Counted from the first letter of the stretch, positions 24,225-33,773 are shown. The stretch is DNA of 43,056 nt from Gammaproteobacteria bacterium (GCA_024642505.1 JAHEAZ010000019.1:1-43056), one strand, 5' to 3'. Notes: generated from the letters alone by a model not told the origin. Translations and numbers: made by a program.

Positions 24225-24793
24225 GCCTCCGCCTCCCCCGCCTGCCCCGGACCGACTCCGAGCTTCTCCCGGACTGCGATCAGACCGCGGCGCATGAAGG
24301 TCTTGACGGTACCGAGCGGCATGCCGGTGACGCTGGCGATGTCGGAGTGGGACAGGCCCTGCAGGAGGCCGAGTTCGATGACCTTGCGCTGCTCGGGTCG
24401 CAAGGTGGCCACCACCTGCGCCGCCCGCTCCGCTTCGACGCTGATCTCGCCCGCGGTATCCGGCGTATGGAAGCCCAGCTCGTCGAGCACATCCGACGAA
24501 TCAGTCTGGATCCGGTTGGCCAGACGGCGCATGCGGTCAATCAGTCTGCGGCGCGCAATGGTGGTAATGAACACCTTCTCCGATCCGGCGGCCGGATTGA
24601 AGCGGTGCGCACTGCGCCAAACGTCGGTGAAGATCTCCTGCACTGCGTCTTCCGCATCCGAGGGGTTGCGCGTCAGCCGGCGGGCGATAGCCCAGACGAG
24701 GGAGCCGTATTGCTCCATCACCTCGACTACCGCGGCATTCTCGCCGCGCGCGATTCGTGTCATCAGGGACTCGGACATGTCGAGTTCCAACAT
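24221..24793 (-). CDS. ECF RNA polymerase sigma factor (SigK-like)
   Basis: The 190-aa two-domain sigma factor has region 2 (about 28-95) with NPSDAEDAVQEIFTDVW and ITTIARRRLIDRMRR, and region 4 (about 125-180) with LRPEQRKVIELGLLQGLSHS and GMPLGTVKTFMRRGL. No region 3 is present, as in all ECF sigmas. The RskA-type partner overlaps it. The start may be ATG 24793, hard against AAAGGA, or ATG 24778; the second gives a more usual MSESLMTRIARG beginning. Expression is probably from an extended -10 promoter at 24852-24860. Confidence 0.92.
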   Translation of the reverse strand: MLELDMSESLMTRIARGENAAVVEVMEQYGSLVWAIARRLTRNPSDAEDAVQEIFTDVWRSAHRFNPAAGSEKVFITTIARRRLIDRMRRLANRIQTDSSDVLDELGFHTPDTAGEISVEAERAAQVVATLRPEQRKVIELGLLQGLSHSDIASVTGMPLGTVKTFMRRGLIAVREKLGVGPGQAGEAEA

Positions 24794-24851
24794 TCCTTTC
24801 GATGCGGATCAGGCCGCGGATTCAGGCGAACGGGCCCGGGAGATCGCGTGG

Positions 24852-24860
24852 AGTATAACA
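24852..24860 (-). promoter_or_regulatory. Extended -10 promoter of the ECF sigma/anti-sigma pair
   Basis: On the minus strand TGTTATACT (TGn plus TATACT, 5/6) lies 59 bp before the sigma-factor ATG and downstream of the TonB-receptor terminator. The -35 region is weak. An autoregulated ECF promoter was not recognised. Confidence 0.45.
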
Positions 24861-24937
24861 ACCCGCTCCAGGATCCTCGCGGACCGGGTGTAAAGGAACT
24901 GTACGGCCAATCACCTGGACAGGACGCTGCCGGAGCC

Positions 24938-24972
24938 AAGAAGAAAGGGCGCGGCGGATCCCCGCCGCGCCC
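24938..24972 (-). terminator. Rho-independent terminator after the Oar-like receptor
   Basis: An 11-bp perfect stem GGGCGCGGCGG/CCGCCGCGCCC (24947-24957 with 24962-24972) has a 4-nt loop. On the minus strand it is followed by TTTCTTCTT. It ends the receptor transcript 23 bp after the stop codon. Confidence 0.85.
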
Positions 24973-24995
24973 TGGTCAGCCTTCGGACAATCGAA

Positions 24996-27900
24996 TCAGA
25001 ACTCGATCCGGAAGCCCATCTGGACGCGCCAGACCGACGGCAGGGCCGAGAGTGAGTAGAAGGCCTTTTGTGGCACCCCTTCGTCGGTATTGATCGGTGA
25101 ATAGACATACTGGTTGGTGGCCGTGTCAATGTTGGCCACCAACACAGGCGCATAGTAGTGGAAGCTGACCTGCGACAGCCGGCCCCAATCGCTGTTGATC
25201 AGGTTGGCCAGGTTCTCGATATCGAGCGTCAGCACGGCGCGTAAGTCCTTCACGCCGAGCGGAATCTCCTGCGCCAGCCTCAGGTTGGCCGTGGTCACCC
25301 ACGGGCTGTTGAAAGCGTTGCGCGGCGCGATCTGGCCGCGGTAGCGATCGAGGCCCGAGCTGCTGATGAAGTCGTTGACCGCCACGCCAAATTCGGGCGT
25401 GGAGTAGGTGACCAGCGGATCGTTCTCCAGCGGCACGTAGAACAACTGCCGCTCGCGGGAATTCTGCCGCGGGTCGCCAAACGTGGTACCGCCCCTCGCG
25501 AAGGTATAGCTATACGGCCTGCCGGAGCGCCGATCGACGAACAGTCCGGCGCTGGTGTAGGCGTCCTTGAAGAACGCTTTCTTCCAGTTGAGTGCCAGCG
25601 TGAAACGATGTTCGATCTCGTAGTCCGAGGTCGCGAGCACCGGATTGTTCGGATCCGCGGTCGAAAGCTTGTCCCAGTTGGACGAGGCCGTCGAGCTCTG
25701 GCCCGGGTTCACATCCTCAACGTCCTGGTGGCCGTAGCCGAGATACATGTCGATCAGCCCCGCCTGTGTCACCCAGGCCTTGGACAGGTCGATGGTGAAG
25801 ATAGTTGACTTGCCCTTGCTGGTGTTGCCGAGGACGAGATCCTGGACGAAGCTGGGGCGGCCGTCGGCATTCTGCGTGTAGATCGGGCGGCCATCGGGCG
25901 CCGTACCGGTCTGTGTAAGGCGGATATCCTGCCACACGACCTCCTTCTCAACCTCCGAGTGCATCAGGTCGATGGTCAGTTTCCAGTCGTCCGCGAAGTA
26001 ATGCTCGATCCCGAGGTTGTAGCGCCACTGCGAGGGAACCTCGAAGTTCGGGAAGATCGCGTTGACCGCGCCGTCACCGGGCAAGAGCTTGTCCTGAACC
26101 GACTGTGGAATGTTGTATCCGTCGACGTTCAGAAGCTCGTCGCCGACACCGGACGCCTGCACGACTGTGACGCCGTCATTGGAGTAGCTGTTCGACACCC
26201 ACACGTTGGGGGTGCCGCCGCCGAACAGGCCGATACCGCCGCGCAGCAGCGTGGCGTCGTCCAGCTGCCAGTTGAACCCGAGCCGTGGCATGAACAGGTC
26301 GCGACCGTCGAGCGTCTCCTGATTGTCGAAGCCGTAGCGGCTCTCGAAGTTGGTATTGAGCAGCGGCTTGTCGCCAGAGGAAAACTTCTCGAAGCGCACG
26401 CCCCCCTGCAACTCGAATTCCGGCGTGACCCTCCAGGTATCCTGTACATACACGGCGTCAATGTTGTAGCCGAACTTGGCGGCGCCATCATTGGCGTCGT
26501 TTGTATAGGCGTTCGAATAATCCAGCCGTCTGGCGGTGCCGGCCTGGTAATTGGCGATACTGCTAAAGTAATACTCGCCCTTACTGCGCGGCACGAACAA
26601 GTTGAAGATGTCGAGCATGTCCCGCTCGTATCCCACCGACAGCGTGTGGTCGCCGAGAAAGAAGTTGCCCTTCAGCTTGACCTGGTCGAGGTCGTTTGAC
26701 AGCTCGTTGGCCTGACGGAACACGTCAGCGCCGATGAACACCTCGCCACCGCCAGGCTGGCCGGTCTCCACCCGGAAGTTGGCGAAGTCGGTGCCGAACA
26801 GCGACTCCTGCGTCGTGACGACCTCCTTGCGGGACGCCTTGAACTCGGTCGCAAACAGGTCCGACCAGTCGGAAAACACCTGCAGCGAGTAGGACTCGAG
26901 TTTGATCCCAAGGTTGTACCAGTCAGACGGCGTCGACAGGTCGCGGCCCCCCGCGCTGTTATTGGACTGGACCACCACGTTGCCATCGGTGTTCTGATAG
27001 GAGAACGAGGCGCGCTGGGTGTCAGTAATGTTCCAGTCGAGCTTGGCGAGGATCTTCTCGTCCGTCTCGGGCAGGCTGGACAGCGTCGTGCCCGGCTCAT
27101 ACTTGTAGACGTCGCGGGTGATCTGGATGATCTGGTCGTACTCGACCTGGCTGATGCCGGGCACCTCGATGGCCGCACCCGAGCCGGTCGGACCGTAGTC
27201 CTGCGGTGCCGTCCGATCGAGTTTCTCGTAGGAAGCAAAGAAGAACAGCCTGTCCTTGATGATCGGGCCGCCAAGCGAGGCACCGTAAGTTTCGTTGTCA
27301 AACTGGAAGTCCAGCTTGTCGTCCCGGCTCTTGTCGCCGACCAGGCTGTCATCGTACTTGTAGTAGAAGGCCGAGCCCGAAAACTCGTTGGTACCCGACT
27401 TGGTCACGACGTTGATGGTCGAGCCGCGGAAGCTCGAATACTGCACGTCGAACGGTGCCGACAGCAGTGCCACGGCCTCGACCGCGTCGAGCGAGACGGG
27501 TGAGCGCAGCGTAGGGTAGCCGCTGTTGTTGATCCCGAAATCGTCGCTCTGGCGCACGCCATCGACGGTGATACTGTTGTACTTGCTGTTGGTACCGGCC
27601 ACTTCCAGCGCATCGGAATTGGTAGGGTCGACCCAGGCCTTCGGGTCAATCTGCAGCGTGTCCTTGAGGTCACGCTTGATGCTGGCCTGGCTGGCGATGG
27701 TCTCCGCGCTGAACTCGGCGCCGACACCGATTGCGGTCGCCTGCGTGCTCGCCGCCGTGACCTGCACTTCGGTGAGCTGCGTCATCGGCGTCAGCGCCAG
27801 TGTCAGCGCCTCGCGCCGGCCAAGCTCGGTGTACACATTTTCGACCGCGGCACCCTGGTTGCCCTGCGATGAAGCCGTGACCGAGTACGGGCCGCCGACC

Positions 27901-28175
27901 CGCAGGCCGGTCACCACAAACTGGCCCGAGGCGTTGGTCATCGCACTGCTCGAAGTTCCCGATGGAACATGCGTGACCCTGACCTCGGCGCCGGCAACGG
28001 CACTGCCGTTGGCGTCGACGACGATACCGCCGATCTGGGCGGAGGTTTCCTGCGCGCGCGCCTCGGGAGCAATGGCAAATCCGGCTGCCAGGCCAAAGCC
28101 GGTGGCGATCGCGGGTGCAGCAAGAATCGAGGACACAGCCATGGCGAGCCGGGTCGAGTTACGGCGGGCGGACAT
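24996..28175 (-). CDS. TonB-dependent receptor with N-terminal carboxypeptidase-regulatory-like domain (Oar-like)
   Basis: The 1059-aa outer-membrane protein has a signal peptide ending ...APEARAQE (about 43 residues), a CarboxypepD_reg/CnaB-like beta-sandwich (about 48-125, QIGGIVVDANGSAVAGAEV), a plug (about 150-260, NSITVDGVRQSDDFGINNSG) and a long beta-barrel ending in the outer-membrane signature MGFRIEF with terminal Phe. Proteins of this layout (OmpA-related Oar type) import large or unusual substrates such as peptides. The start is ATG 28175 with GGGGAGA 8 nt upstream; a longer frame begins at 28220. It lies upstream of the ECF/anti-sigma pair on the same strand, but a terminator separates them. 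Confidence 0.9.
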   Translation of the reverse strand: MSARRNSTRLAMAVSSILAAPAIATGFGLAAGFAIAPEARAQETSAQIGGIVVDANGSAVAGAEVRVTHVPSGTSSSAMTNASGQFVVTGLRVGGPYSVTASSQGNQGAAVENVYTELGRREALTLALTPMTQLTEVQVTAASTQATAIGVGAEFSAETIASQASIKRDLKDTLQIDPKAWVDPTNSDALEVAGTNSKYNSITVDGVRQSDDFGINNSGYPTLRSPVSLDAVEAVALLSAPFDVQYSSFRGSTINVVTKSGTNEFSGSAFYYKYDDSLVGDKSRDDKLDFQFDNETYGASLGGPIIKDRLFFFASYEKLDRTAPQDYGPTGSGAAIEVPGISQVEYDQIIQITRDVYKYEPGTTLSSLPETDEKILAKLDWNITDTQRASFSYQNTDGNVVVQSNNSAGGRDLSTPSDWYNLGIKLESYSLQVFSDWSDLFATEFKASRKEVVTTQESLFGTDFANFRVETGQPGGGEVFIGADVFRQANELSNDLDQVKLKGNFFLGDHTLSVGYERDMLDIFNLFVPRSKGEYYFSSIANYQAGTARRLDYSNAYTNDANDGAAKFGYNIDAVYVQDTWRVTPEFELQGGVRFEKFSSGDKPLLNTNFESRYGFDNQETLDGRDLFMPRLGFNWQLDDATLLRGGIGLFGGGTPNVWVSNSYSNDGVTVVQASGVGDELLNVDGYNIPQSVQDKLLPGDGAVNAIFPNFEVPSQWRYNLGIEHYFADDWKLTIDLMHSEVEKEVVWQDIRLTQTGTAPDGRPIYTQNADGRPSFVQDLVLGNTSKGKSTIFTIDLSKAWVTQAGLIDMYLGYGHQDVEDVNPGQSSTASSNWDKLSTADPNNPVLATSDYEIEHRFTLALNWKKAFFKDAYTSAGLFVDRRSGRPYSYTFARGGTTFGDPRQNSRERQLFYVPLENDPLVTYSTPEFGVAVNDFISSSGLDRYRGQIAPRNAFNSPWVTTANLRLAQEIPLGVKDLRAVLTLDIENLANLINSDWGRLSQVSFHYYAPVLVANIDTATNQYVYSPINTDEGVPQKAFYSLSALPSVWRVQMGFRIEF

Positions 28176-28479
28176 TTTTGTTTCTCCCCTGAACCTGTGG
28201 TGGGATAGCGACAGGACCACTATTTGCGCGCGTGAATGTTACAGCAACGTTGAGGTACCGCGACAACTGCGATTTACGCAGTTGCAGAAACCAGATTGCT
28301 GCCCGATAGCGCGATTTGGGGATCCGGTTGGCGCACCACCGTGGTAGGAAAACATCAAAATCATCAGGGAAGATTTAGAAACCATCCGTATGTAGCTGAA
28401 AAGATGGTGGTAGCAAGAGCCTTCCCCAATCGGGCGACGACCCCGCGGCCGAAGGCCCCGTCTTGCTCGCCCTCGTCGC
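28176..28479. other. Intergenic region upstream of the Oar-like receptor
   Basis: These 304 bp have no convincing gene. The half next to the receptor holds its leader and a weak minus-strand promoter candidate (TTGCTG-17 bp-AATAGT). A perfect 8-bp inverted repeat lies at 28264-28284. The part next to the GMC oxidoreductase stop (28400-28479) is GC-rich and contains a weak stem (GGGCGA/TCGCCC) without a T-tract. Confidence 0.6.
28264..28284. repeat. Perfect 8-bp inverted repeat, possible operator
   Basis: CAACTGCG and CGCAGTTG flank ATTTA. The site is 89 bp upstream of the receptor start and upstream of the candidate promoter. It has no T-tract, so an operator for a dimeric regulator is more likely than a terminator. 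Confidence 0.5.
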
Positions 28480-30063
28480 CTACGCCGCCAGGATCAGGTC
28501 GGCCGCCTTCTCCGCGATCATGATCGTCGGGGCGTTGGTATTGCCGCCGATCAGGGTCGGCATCACCGAGGCATCTACGACGCGGAGTCGTTCCAGCCCG
28601 CGGACCCGCAACTGCGGGTCGACCACCGCCATGTCGTCGACGCCCATGCGACACGTGCCGACCGGGTGATAGATCGTGTCGCCGCGCCGGCGCATCCAGT
28701 CGACGATCTCGTCGTCCGATCGCGCCTCGCCGGTGTACATCTCGCCATCGCGGTGCGTCACCAGCGGGTCGCTGTCCATGATGTTGCGTGCGACCTTGAC
28801 GCCGGCGAGCAGCTCCTGAACGTCGTCGTCGTCGGCCAGGAAGTTCGGGTCGATGAGTGGCGCGGCGGACGGGTCGCGCGAAGCCAGCCGGACGCTTCCG
28901 CGGCTTTTCGGCCGCAGGACGCAGACATGACAGCTCATGCCGTAACCGTAGTGCAGGTTGCGCGCATGGTCGTCTACCAGCCCGTTGACGAAGTGCAGCT
29001 GGAGGTCCGGCCGGTCGAGTCCTGCGCGCGAGCGGATGAATGCCCCTGCTTCCGCGAAATTGGTGGTCAGCATGCCGCGACCGTGACGATAGAACTCCCA
29101 CAGCCCCTTCATGCCCTTGAGGCCCGCGCGGACCGTGATGCCAAACAGGTCCCTGCTTGGCGAGCGATAGCAGAGCGCCAGGTCGACGTGATCGACCAGC
29201 CCTGACCCGACGCCGGGCAACTCATGGCGCGTGGGCAGGCTGTGACGCTCCAACTCATCGATGGGACCGATTCCCGATAGCAACAGTAGCTGCGGTGATC
29301 CAAAGCTCCCTGCACACAGGACCACTTCACGAGTAGCCTCGATGGTCTCCGTTCGTCCGCGAACGCGTGCTTGCACGCCTGCCGCGCGGCCATCGGAAAC
29401 GACCACCGCCTCGGCCCGGCTGTGCGTCAGTACCACCAGGTTCGGCCGGCCCGAAGCCGGGCGCAGGAAAGCGACCGCGCTGCTGCAGCGGCGGCCCATG
29501 CGCTGGGTCACCTGGTACAGGCCGGCACCCTCCTGGCTCGCACCGTTGAAGTCGCGGTTCTCCACGATACCTTGCCGACGCGCCGAATCGACGAAGGCGC
29601 GCGATGCAGGCACGGGCTCGACCAGGTCCGACACGGTGAGTTCACCGCCAACGCCATGGAATTTGTCCGCGCCGCGTGCCTGGTCTTCCGAGCGAATGAA
29701 GTACGGCAGCACGTCGGCGTAGGCCCAGCCGTCATTGCCGAGCGCCGCCCAGTCGTCGTAGTCCGCGCGGTGCCCGCGGACGTAAATCATGGCGTTGATG
29801 GAACTCGACCCACCGAGCGTGCGCCCCCGCGGTTGATAGCCTCGCCGCCCACTGAGTCCCGGCTGCGGCACCGTTTCGTAGGCCCAATTGACGTGCCTGG
29901 TGGGGACGATTCCCAGCACGCCGGCCGGGATATGGATCAACGGCGAGTTGTCGGCGGGTCCCGCCTCCAGCAGGCAGACCGTCAGCGCAGGATCTGCGCT
30001 CAGGCGATTGGCCAGCACACAGCCGGCAGAACCGCCGCCGACGATGACGTAGTCGAAGCGCAT
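28480..30063 (-). CDS. GMC-family FAD oxidoreductase (choline dehydrogenase-like)
   Basis: The 527-aa FAD-dependent alcohol dehydrogenase or oxidase begins with the dinucleotide fold DYVIVGGGSAGCVLANRL. It continues with GGSSSINAMIYVRGH and GSFGSPQLLLLSGIG, both GMC signatures, and ends with HPVGTCRMG (catalytic His region) and NTNAPTIMIAEKAAD. The substrate is an alcohol of unknown kind; choline itself is not assured because bet genes are not nearby. The start is ATG 30063 with GGAGG 3 nt upstream. The frame remains open far upstream across the divergent protease gene, but that part is antisense noise. Confidence 0.92.
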   Translation of the reverse strand: MRFDYVIVGGGSAGCVLANRLSADPALTVCLLEAGPADNSPLIHIPAGVLGIVPTRHVNWAYETVPQPGLSGRRGYQPRGRTLGGSSSINAMIYVRGHRADYDDWAALGNDGWAYADVLPYFIRSEDQARGADKFHGVGGELTVSDLVEPVPASRAFVDSARRQGIVENRDFNGASQEGAGLYQVTQRMGRRCSSAVAFLRPASGRPNLVVLTHSRAEAVVVSDGRAAGVQARVRGRTETIEATREVVLCAGSFGSPQLLLLSGIGPIDELERHSLPTRHELPGVGSGLVDHVDLALCYRSPSRDLFGITVRAGLKGMKGLWEFYRHGRGMLTTNFAEAGAFIRSRAGLDRPDLQLHFVNGLVDDHARNLHYGYGMSCHVCVLRPKSRGSVRLASRDPSAAPLIDPNFLADDDDVQELLAGVKVARNIMDSDPLVTHRDGEMYTGEARSDDEIVDWMRRRGDTIYHPVGTCRMGVDDMAVVDPQLRVRGLERLRVVDASVMPTLIGGNTNAPTIMIAEKAADLILAA

Positions 30064-30288
30064 GCGCCTCCATTCAGGTGATGCGGCGACGACAACCAGG
30101 AGCGACGCGTTGCAGCCACATGACCTGTAGTTCAAGCTTTGGTGCGCGGGAACCCAAAAGCAACCCCGGCCGGGGATTTCCACGCCGATGTCCAGATTTA
30201 GGTTGCGCTCCCTAGCGTCGTCGCTCACCACTCGTGAGTCCCGACGATCCGCTATATTCGCGGTTTCAGAAAACTCCCTGGAGGCAGG

Positions 30289-31119
30289 ATGCTTCGCAAG
30301 ATCACCATGCTCGTCATCACCGCGGTCGTCATGGTCGCCTGCGCAACCAGCCCGACTGGCCGACGGCAGTTGATGCTGGTCTCCGAGGACCAGGCCATCA
30401 GTGCATCGAAGCAGGCCTACGTCCAGGACATGAGCAAGCTCAAGGCCGAAGGCAAGCTGGTCACAGACCCGCGGTTGCTCGACCGTGTCGAGCGCATCAC
30501 CGAGAGGCTGGTCGCGCAGGCCGTGATCATGCGTCCCGCCTCCGCGCGCTGGGACTGGAGCGTCGAGGTCATCGACGAGCCCAAGACGGTCAACGCGTGG
30601 TGCATGGCCGGCGGCCGGATGGCCGTGTACACCGGCCTGATACTGAAGGTCGACCCGACCGACGACGAGCTGGCACAGGTGATGGGCCACGAGATCGGCC
30701 ACGCCCTGGCCAACCATACGGCGGAGAAGATGTCCGTATCCATGGCCTCGCAGCTCGGCGTCGTGGCGGCCGGCATCGCCTCCGACAAGCCGGGCCAGAC
30801 CATGGCCATGGCGGCCGCAGCTGCGGCGCTGGCGGTCAGTCTGCCCAACAGCCGCGCCGCGGAGGCGGAGGCTGATCGCATCGGCATCGAGCTGGCCGCA
30901 AAGGCCGGCTACGACCCGCGCGCCGCCGCAACGCTGTGGCAAAAGATGGGCGCCGTGGGCGGCAGCGCACCGCCGGCCTTTCTCAGCACACACCCGGGCC
31001 CGGAACAACGGCAGCAGAAGCTGGCGCAGCTGGCGCCAAAGATGCAGCCCTACTACGCCGCGGCGACCAACCCGCCGTCGCGCCCGGTGCGCGTCGGCGC
31101 GGAGGCACGGTCTGGCTAA
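30289..31119 (+). CDS. M48-family zinc metalloprotease lipoprotein (LoiP/YggG-like)
   Basis: The 276-aa protein carries a lipobox (VMVACA, Cys18), so it should be anchored in the envelope. The zinc site is HEIGH (H134, E135, H138), with third ligand E192 in AEAEADRIG. The overall layout matches LoiP/YggG and BepA-like proteases that degrade or assist folding of outer-membrane proteins. It lacks the TPR repeats of BepA. A strong GGAGG lies 6 nt before ATG. A possible -10 TATATT at about 30251 has no clear -35. Confidence 0.92.
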   Translation: MLRKITMLVITAVVMVACATSPTGRRQLMLVSEDQAISASKQAYVQDMSKLKAEGKLVTDPRLLDRVERITERLVAQAVIMRPASARWDWSVEVIDEPKTVNAWCMAGGRMAVYTGLILKVDPTDDELAQVMGHEIGHALANHTAEKMSVSMASQLGVVAAGIASDKPGQTMAMAAAAAALAVSLPNSRAAEAEADRIGIELAAKAGYDPRAAATLWQKMGAVGGSAPPAFLSTHPGPEQRQQKLAQLAPKMQPYYAAATNPPSRPVRVGAEARSG

Positions 31120-31197
31120 GGCGGCTGACCGATCGCGCGGCGAGCCCATGCTAAGGTTCCGATTGGCTTCGATCCGGTCGGCATCAGGAGCATGCTG

Positions 31198-32733
31198 ATG
31201 ACGAGGGCTTTCCGTGTCCTGCTGCCAGCGATGTTGTTGCTGCTTGCGGCCTGCGCGCAGCTGCCTGAGAGGCCCGATTTGCCGCCTGAGCCGGCCATTC
31301 CTGCTGCGCAGGGTAGTCAGCTCGATGCGCGCATTGCCCCGGTCGAGGCCCGCAACCCAGGATCTGCGGGGTTCAGGCTGCTAAGCGACGGACCCGAGGC
31401 TTTCGCCGTGCGCGCCCACAGCGCCAAACTGGCCGGCCGCAGCCTCGACGTGCAGACCTACATCTGGCATGAGGACCTCACCGGCCGGTTTCTCGCCCAC
31501 GCGGTACTCGATGCTGCCGATCGGGGCGTGAAGGTACGGCTGCTGCTCGACGACATGGACGCGCGCGCCAAGAACTATGCGCTCGCCGCGCTCGCTGCCC
31601 ACCCGAACATTGCGGTCAGGTTGTTCAACCCGCTGGCCTCGCGTGCCGGCTCGCTGTCGATGGCGTTCGAGTTCCTGGGCGGGTTCGGCCGCCTGAACCA
31701 TCGGATGCACAACAAGAGCTGGATCGCCGACAACCGCATCGCCGTGGTCGGTGGCAGGAACCTGGGTGACGAGTACTTCGGCGCCAGCGACGAGGTCAAC
31801 TTCGTGGACCTCGACTTTGCCATGATCGGGCCCGTCGTCCGCGACGTTTCCGCATCCTTCGACCGGTACTGGAACTCCACCGCCGTCTACCCGATTTCGG
31901 CGCTGAGTCCGGAAGCCGTCACGCCCGCGGCGCTGGCGATCCTGCGCGAGCGGCTGGCGCCCGCGATCGAGGAGGCGTCCCATAGCCGCTATGCCGAACT
32001 GCTCCGGCGGGACGACGCCGTACAGCGGATGCTGACCGGCGACTGGCCGGCAACCTGGTCCGGTGAATACCGTTTCGTGGCCGACGACCCGCTCAAGGCG
32101 CTGATTGAAGCGGGGCCCGAGCGTTCCGAGGTAGCCGCCATGCTGCGTTCAGCAACCCGGAATTTCCAGCGGGAAATGACCTTCATTTCCCCCTACTTCG
32201 TGCCCGGCAAGGCCGGCACGGCCGAGCTCGTCGATGCCGTGCGCTCCGGCCGGCGGATCTCTATCCTGACGAACTCGCTTGCCGCCAACGACGTAGCGGC
32301 CGTGCACGGCGGTTATTCCCGCTACCGCAGGCAACTGCTGGCGGGCGGTGTCGGCCTGTGGGAACTGAAACCGGAGCGCAATACCGATGCAGAGTCGAGC
32401 CTGTTCGGTTCGAGTGGTGCGAGCCTGCACACGAAGGCGCTGACCCTGGATGGACGGATGCTCTTCGTCGGCAGCTTCAACCTCGACCCGCGCTCCGTAT
32501 CACTGAACACCGAGCAGGGCGTGCTGGTCTGGAACGAAGCCCTGACCGCGCAGCTCGAGGCGATTTTTCATGAGAAGACGGCCGGCTCGAAAGCCTGGCA
32601 GGTCAGCCTGTTGAATGGCGACCTGCACTGGTCGGACGGCAGCACGGAGTATGACCGGGAACCGATGGCGTCCATGGGACGACGCTTCCAGGCCTGGCTG
32701 GCGCGGATCCTGCCTGTCGAGGCGCAGCTCTAG
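31198..32733 (+). CDS. ClsC-like phospholipase D family lipoprotein
   Basis: The 511-aa protein has a signal peptide with lipobox LLLAACA and two PLD catalytic motifs: HNKSWIAD (H171, K173, D178) followed by GGRNLGDEYF, and HTKALTLD (H411, K413, D418) followed by VGSFNLDPRS. It resembles E. coli ClsC/YmdC, which makes cardiolipin by phosphatidyl transfer, more than nucleases. The lipobox would place it outside the inner membrane; ClsC itself needs a partner, YmdB, and none is seen here. The start is ATG 31198, 7 nt after CAGGAG; ATG 31192 is too close to that site. It is convergent with hemH, overlapping it by 4 bp. Confidence 0.88.
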   Translation: MTRAFRVLLPAMLLLLAACAQLPERPDLPPEPAIPAAQGSQLDARIAPVEARNPGSAGFRLLSDGPEAFAVRAHSAKLAGRSLDVQTYIWHEDLTGRFLAHAVLDAADRGVKVRLLLDDMDARAKNYALAALAAHPNIAVRLFNPLASRAGSLSMAFEFLGGFGRLNHRMHNKSWIADNRIAVVGGRNLGDEYFGASDEVNFVDLDFAMIGPVVRDVSASFDRYWNSTAVYPISALSPEAVTPAALAILRERLAPAIEEASHSRYAELLRRDDAVQRMLTGDWPATWSGEYRFVADDPLKALIEAGPERSEVAAMLRSATRNFQREMTFISPYFVPGKAGTAELVDAVRSGRRISILTNSLAANDVAAVHGGYSRYRRQLLAGGVGLWELKPERNTDAESSLFGSSGASLHTKALTLDGRMLFVGSFNLDPRSVSLNTEQGVLVWNEALTAQLEAIFHEKTAGSKAWQVSLLNGDLHWSDGSTEYDREPMASMGRRFQAWLARILPVEAQL

Positions 32734-33773
32734 TTTCGCGCCGGCACGCCCGGCCAGCCCTGCAGGTTGCGTGTCACGATGGCGGCCAGTGCTTCCGCAT
32801 GGACGTCGTCGTCGTTCAGCGCGGGCACGAGCGTAAAGCTGTTGCCGCCGGCTTCCAGGTACTGGTGGCGGTATTCGACGCCCAGCTCCTCGAGCGTCTC
32901 GAGGCAATCCACGCTGAAGGCCGGCGAGGCAACGGTGACATCGCGCACTCCCTGTGCGAGCAGTTCCTGCAGACGCTGGTCGGTGTAGGGCTGCAGCCAT
33001 TCGGTCGGACCGAAGCGTGACTGGAAGCTCATGGACCAGTCCTGCGGCCCGAGCCCGAGGCGCTCCGCGATCAGGCCGGACATGCGCGTCGCCTGCGCCC
33101 GGTACGGGTCGCCCTTCTGCACGTACTTCACCGGGATGCCGTGGTAGGACAGCAGCAGGTGCGAGCGCCGGTCGGCCTCCGCCCAGGAACGCTCGATGCG
33201 CGCCGCGAGGGCGTCTACGTAGGCGCCGTCATCGTGATAGTCGCGGATGAAGCGCAACTCAGGCACCGCGCGCCGGCGCATCAGCACGCGCGCGACGGCG
33301 TCGAACACGGCACCGGTCGTCGTCCCCGAGTACTGCGGGTACATCGGCAGCACCAGCAGGTGCGTGACCCCGTCGCGGAAGTACCCCTCGAGGACGTCCT
33401 TCACGGATGGCTGGCCGTAGGTCATCGCCAGGCCGACGCGGACGTCGTGACCCAGCCGCGCATGGATCTCGCGCTCCAGCTTGGCGGTGAGGCGCTCCGA
33501 GTAGCGCAGCAGCGGCGAGCCGTCCTCGAGCCAGATCTTCTGGTAGGCCGCGGCCGACTTGCGCGGGCGGAAGGTGAGGATCGGCCCGTAGAGGATGGGC
33601 CACCAGGCATAGGGGCACAGTTCGATCACGCGCCGGTCGCGCAGGAACTGGCCCAGGTAGCGGCGCACCGGGCCGTAGGTCGGCGCCTCGGGCGTGCCGA
33701 GGTTCACCAACAGCACGCCGAGGCGTTGCCCACCCGACTCAGCCTGCTCCGGCAATCCGCGGTATCGGCCCAT
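32730..33773 (-). CDS. hemH: Ferrochelatase
   Basis: HemH inserts Fe2+ into protoporphyrin IX, the last step of heme synthesis. The 347-aa protein has typical segments: LGVLLVNLGTPEAPT near the N-terminus, LPMYPQYSGTTTGAV, the catalytic His in LLLSYHGIPVKYV, SFQSRFGPTEWLQPYTD and the acidic ligand region PAFSVDCLETLEELG. The soluble bacterial form is seen, without the C-terminal extension of actinobacterial types. The start is ATG 33773. No other heme gene is nearby. Confidence 0.95.
   Translation of the reverse strand: MGRYRGLPEQAESGGQRLGVLLVNLGTPEAPTYGPVRRYLGQFLRDRRVIELCPYAWWPILYGPILTFRPRKSAAAYQKIWLEDGSPLLRYSERLTAKLEREIHARLGHDVRVGLAMTYGQPSVKDVLEGYFRDGVTHLLVLPMYPQYSGTTTGAVFDAVARVLMRRRAVPELRFIRDYHDDGAYVDALAARIERSWAEADRRSHLLLSYHGIPVKYVQKGDPYRAQATRMSGLIAERLGLGPQDWSMSFQSRFGPTEWLQPYTDQRLQELLAQGVRDVTVASPAFSVDCLETLEELGVEYRHQYLEAGGNSFTLVPALNDDDVHAEALAAIVTRNLQGWPGVPARN

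Noticed and set aside
30064-31149. Continuation of the GMC oxidoreductase frame for about 360 codons upstream of its ATG
   Set aside because: The family N-terminus (MRFDYVIVGGG) starts at 30063, and the upstream part is antisense to the M48 protease gene.
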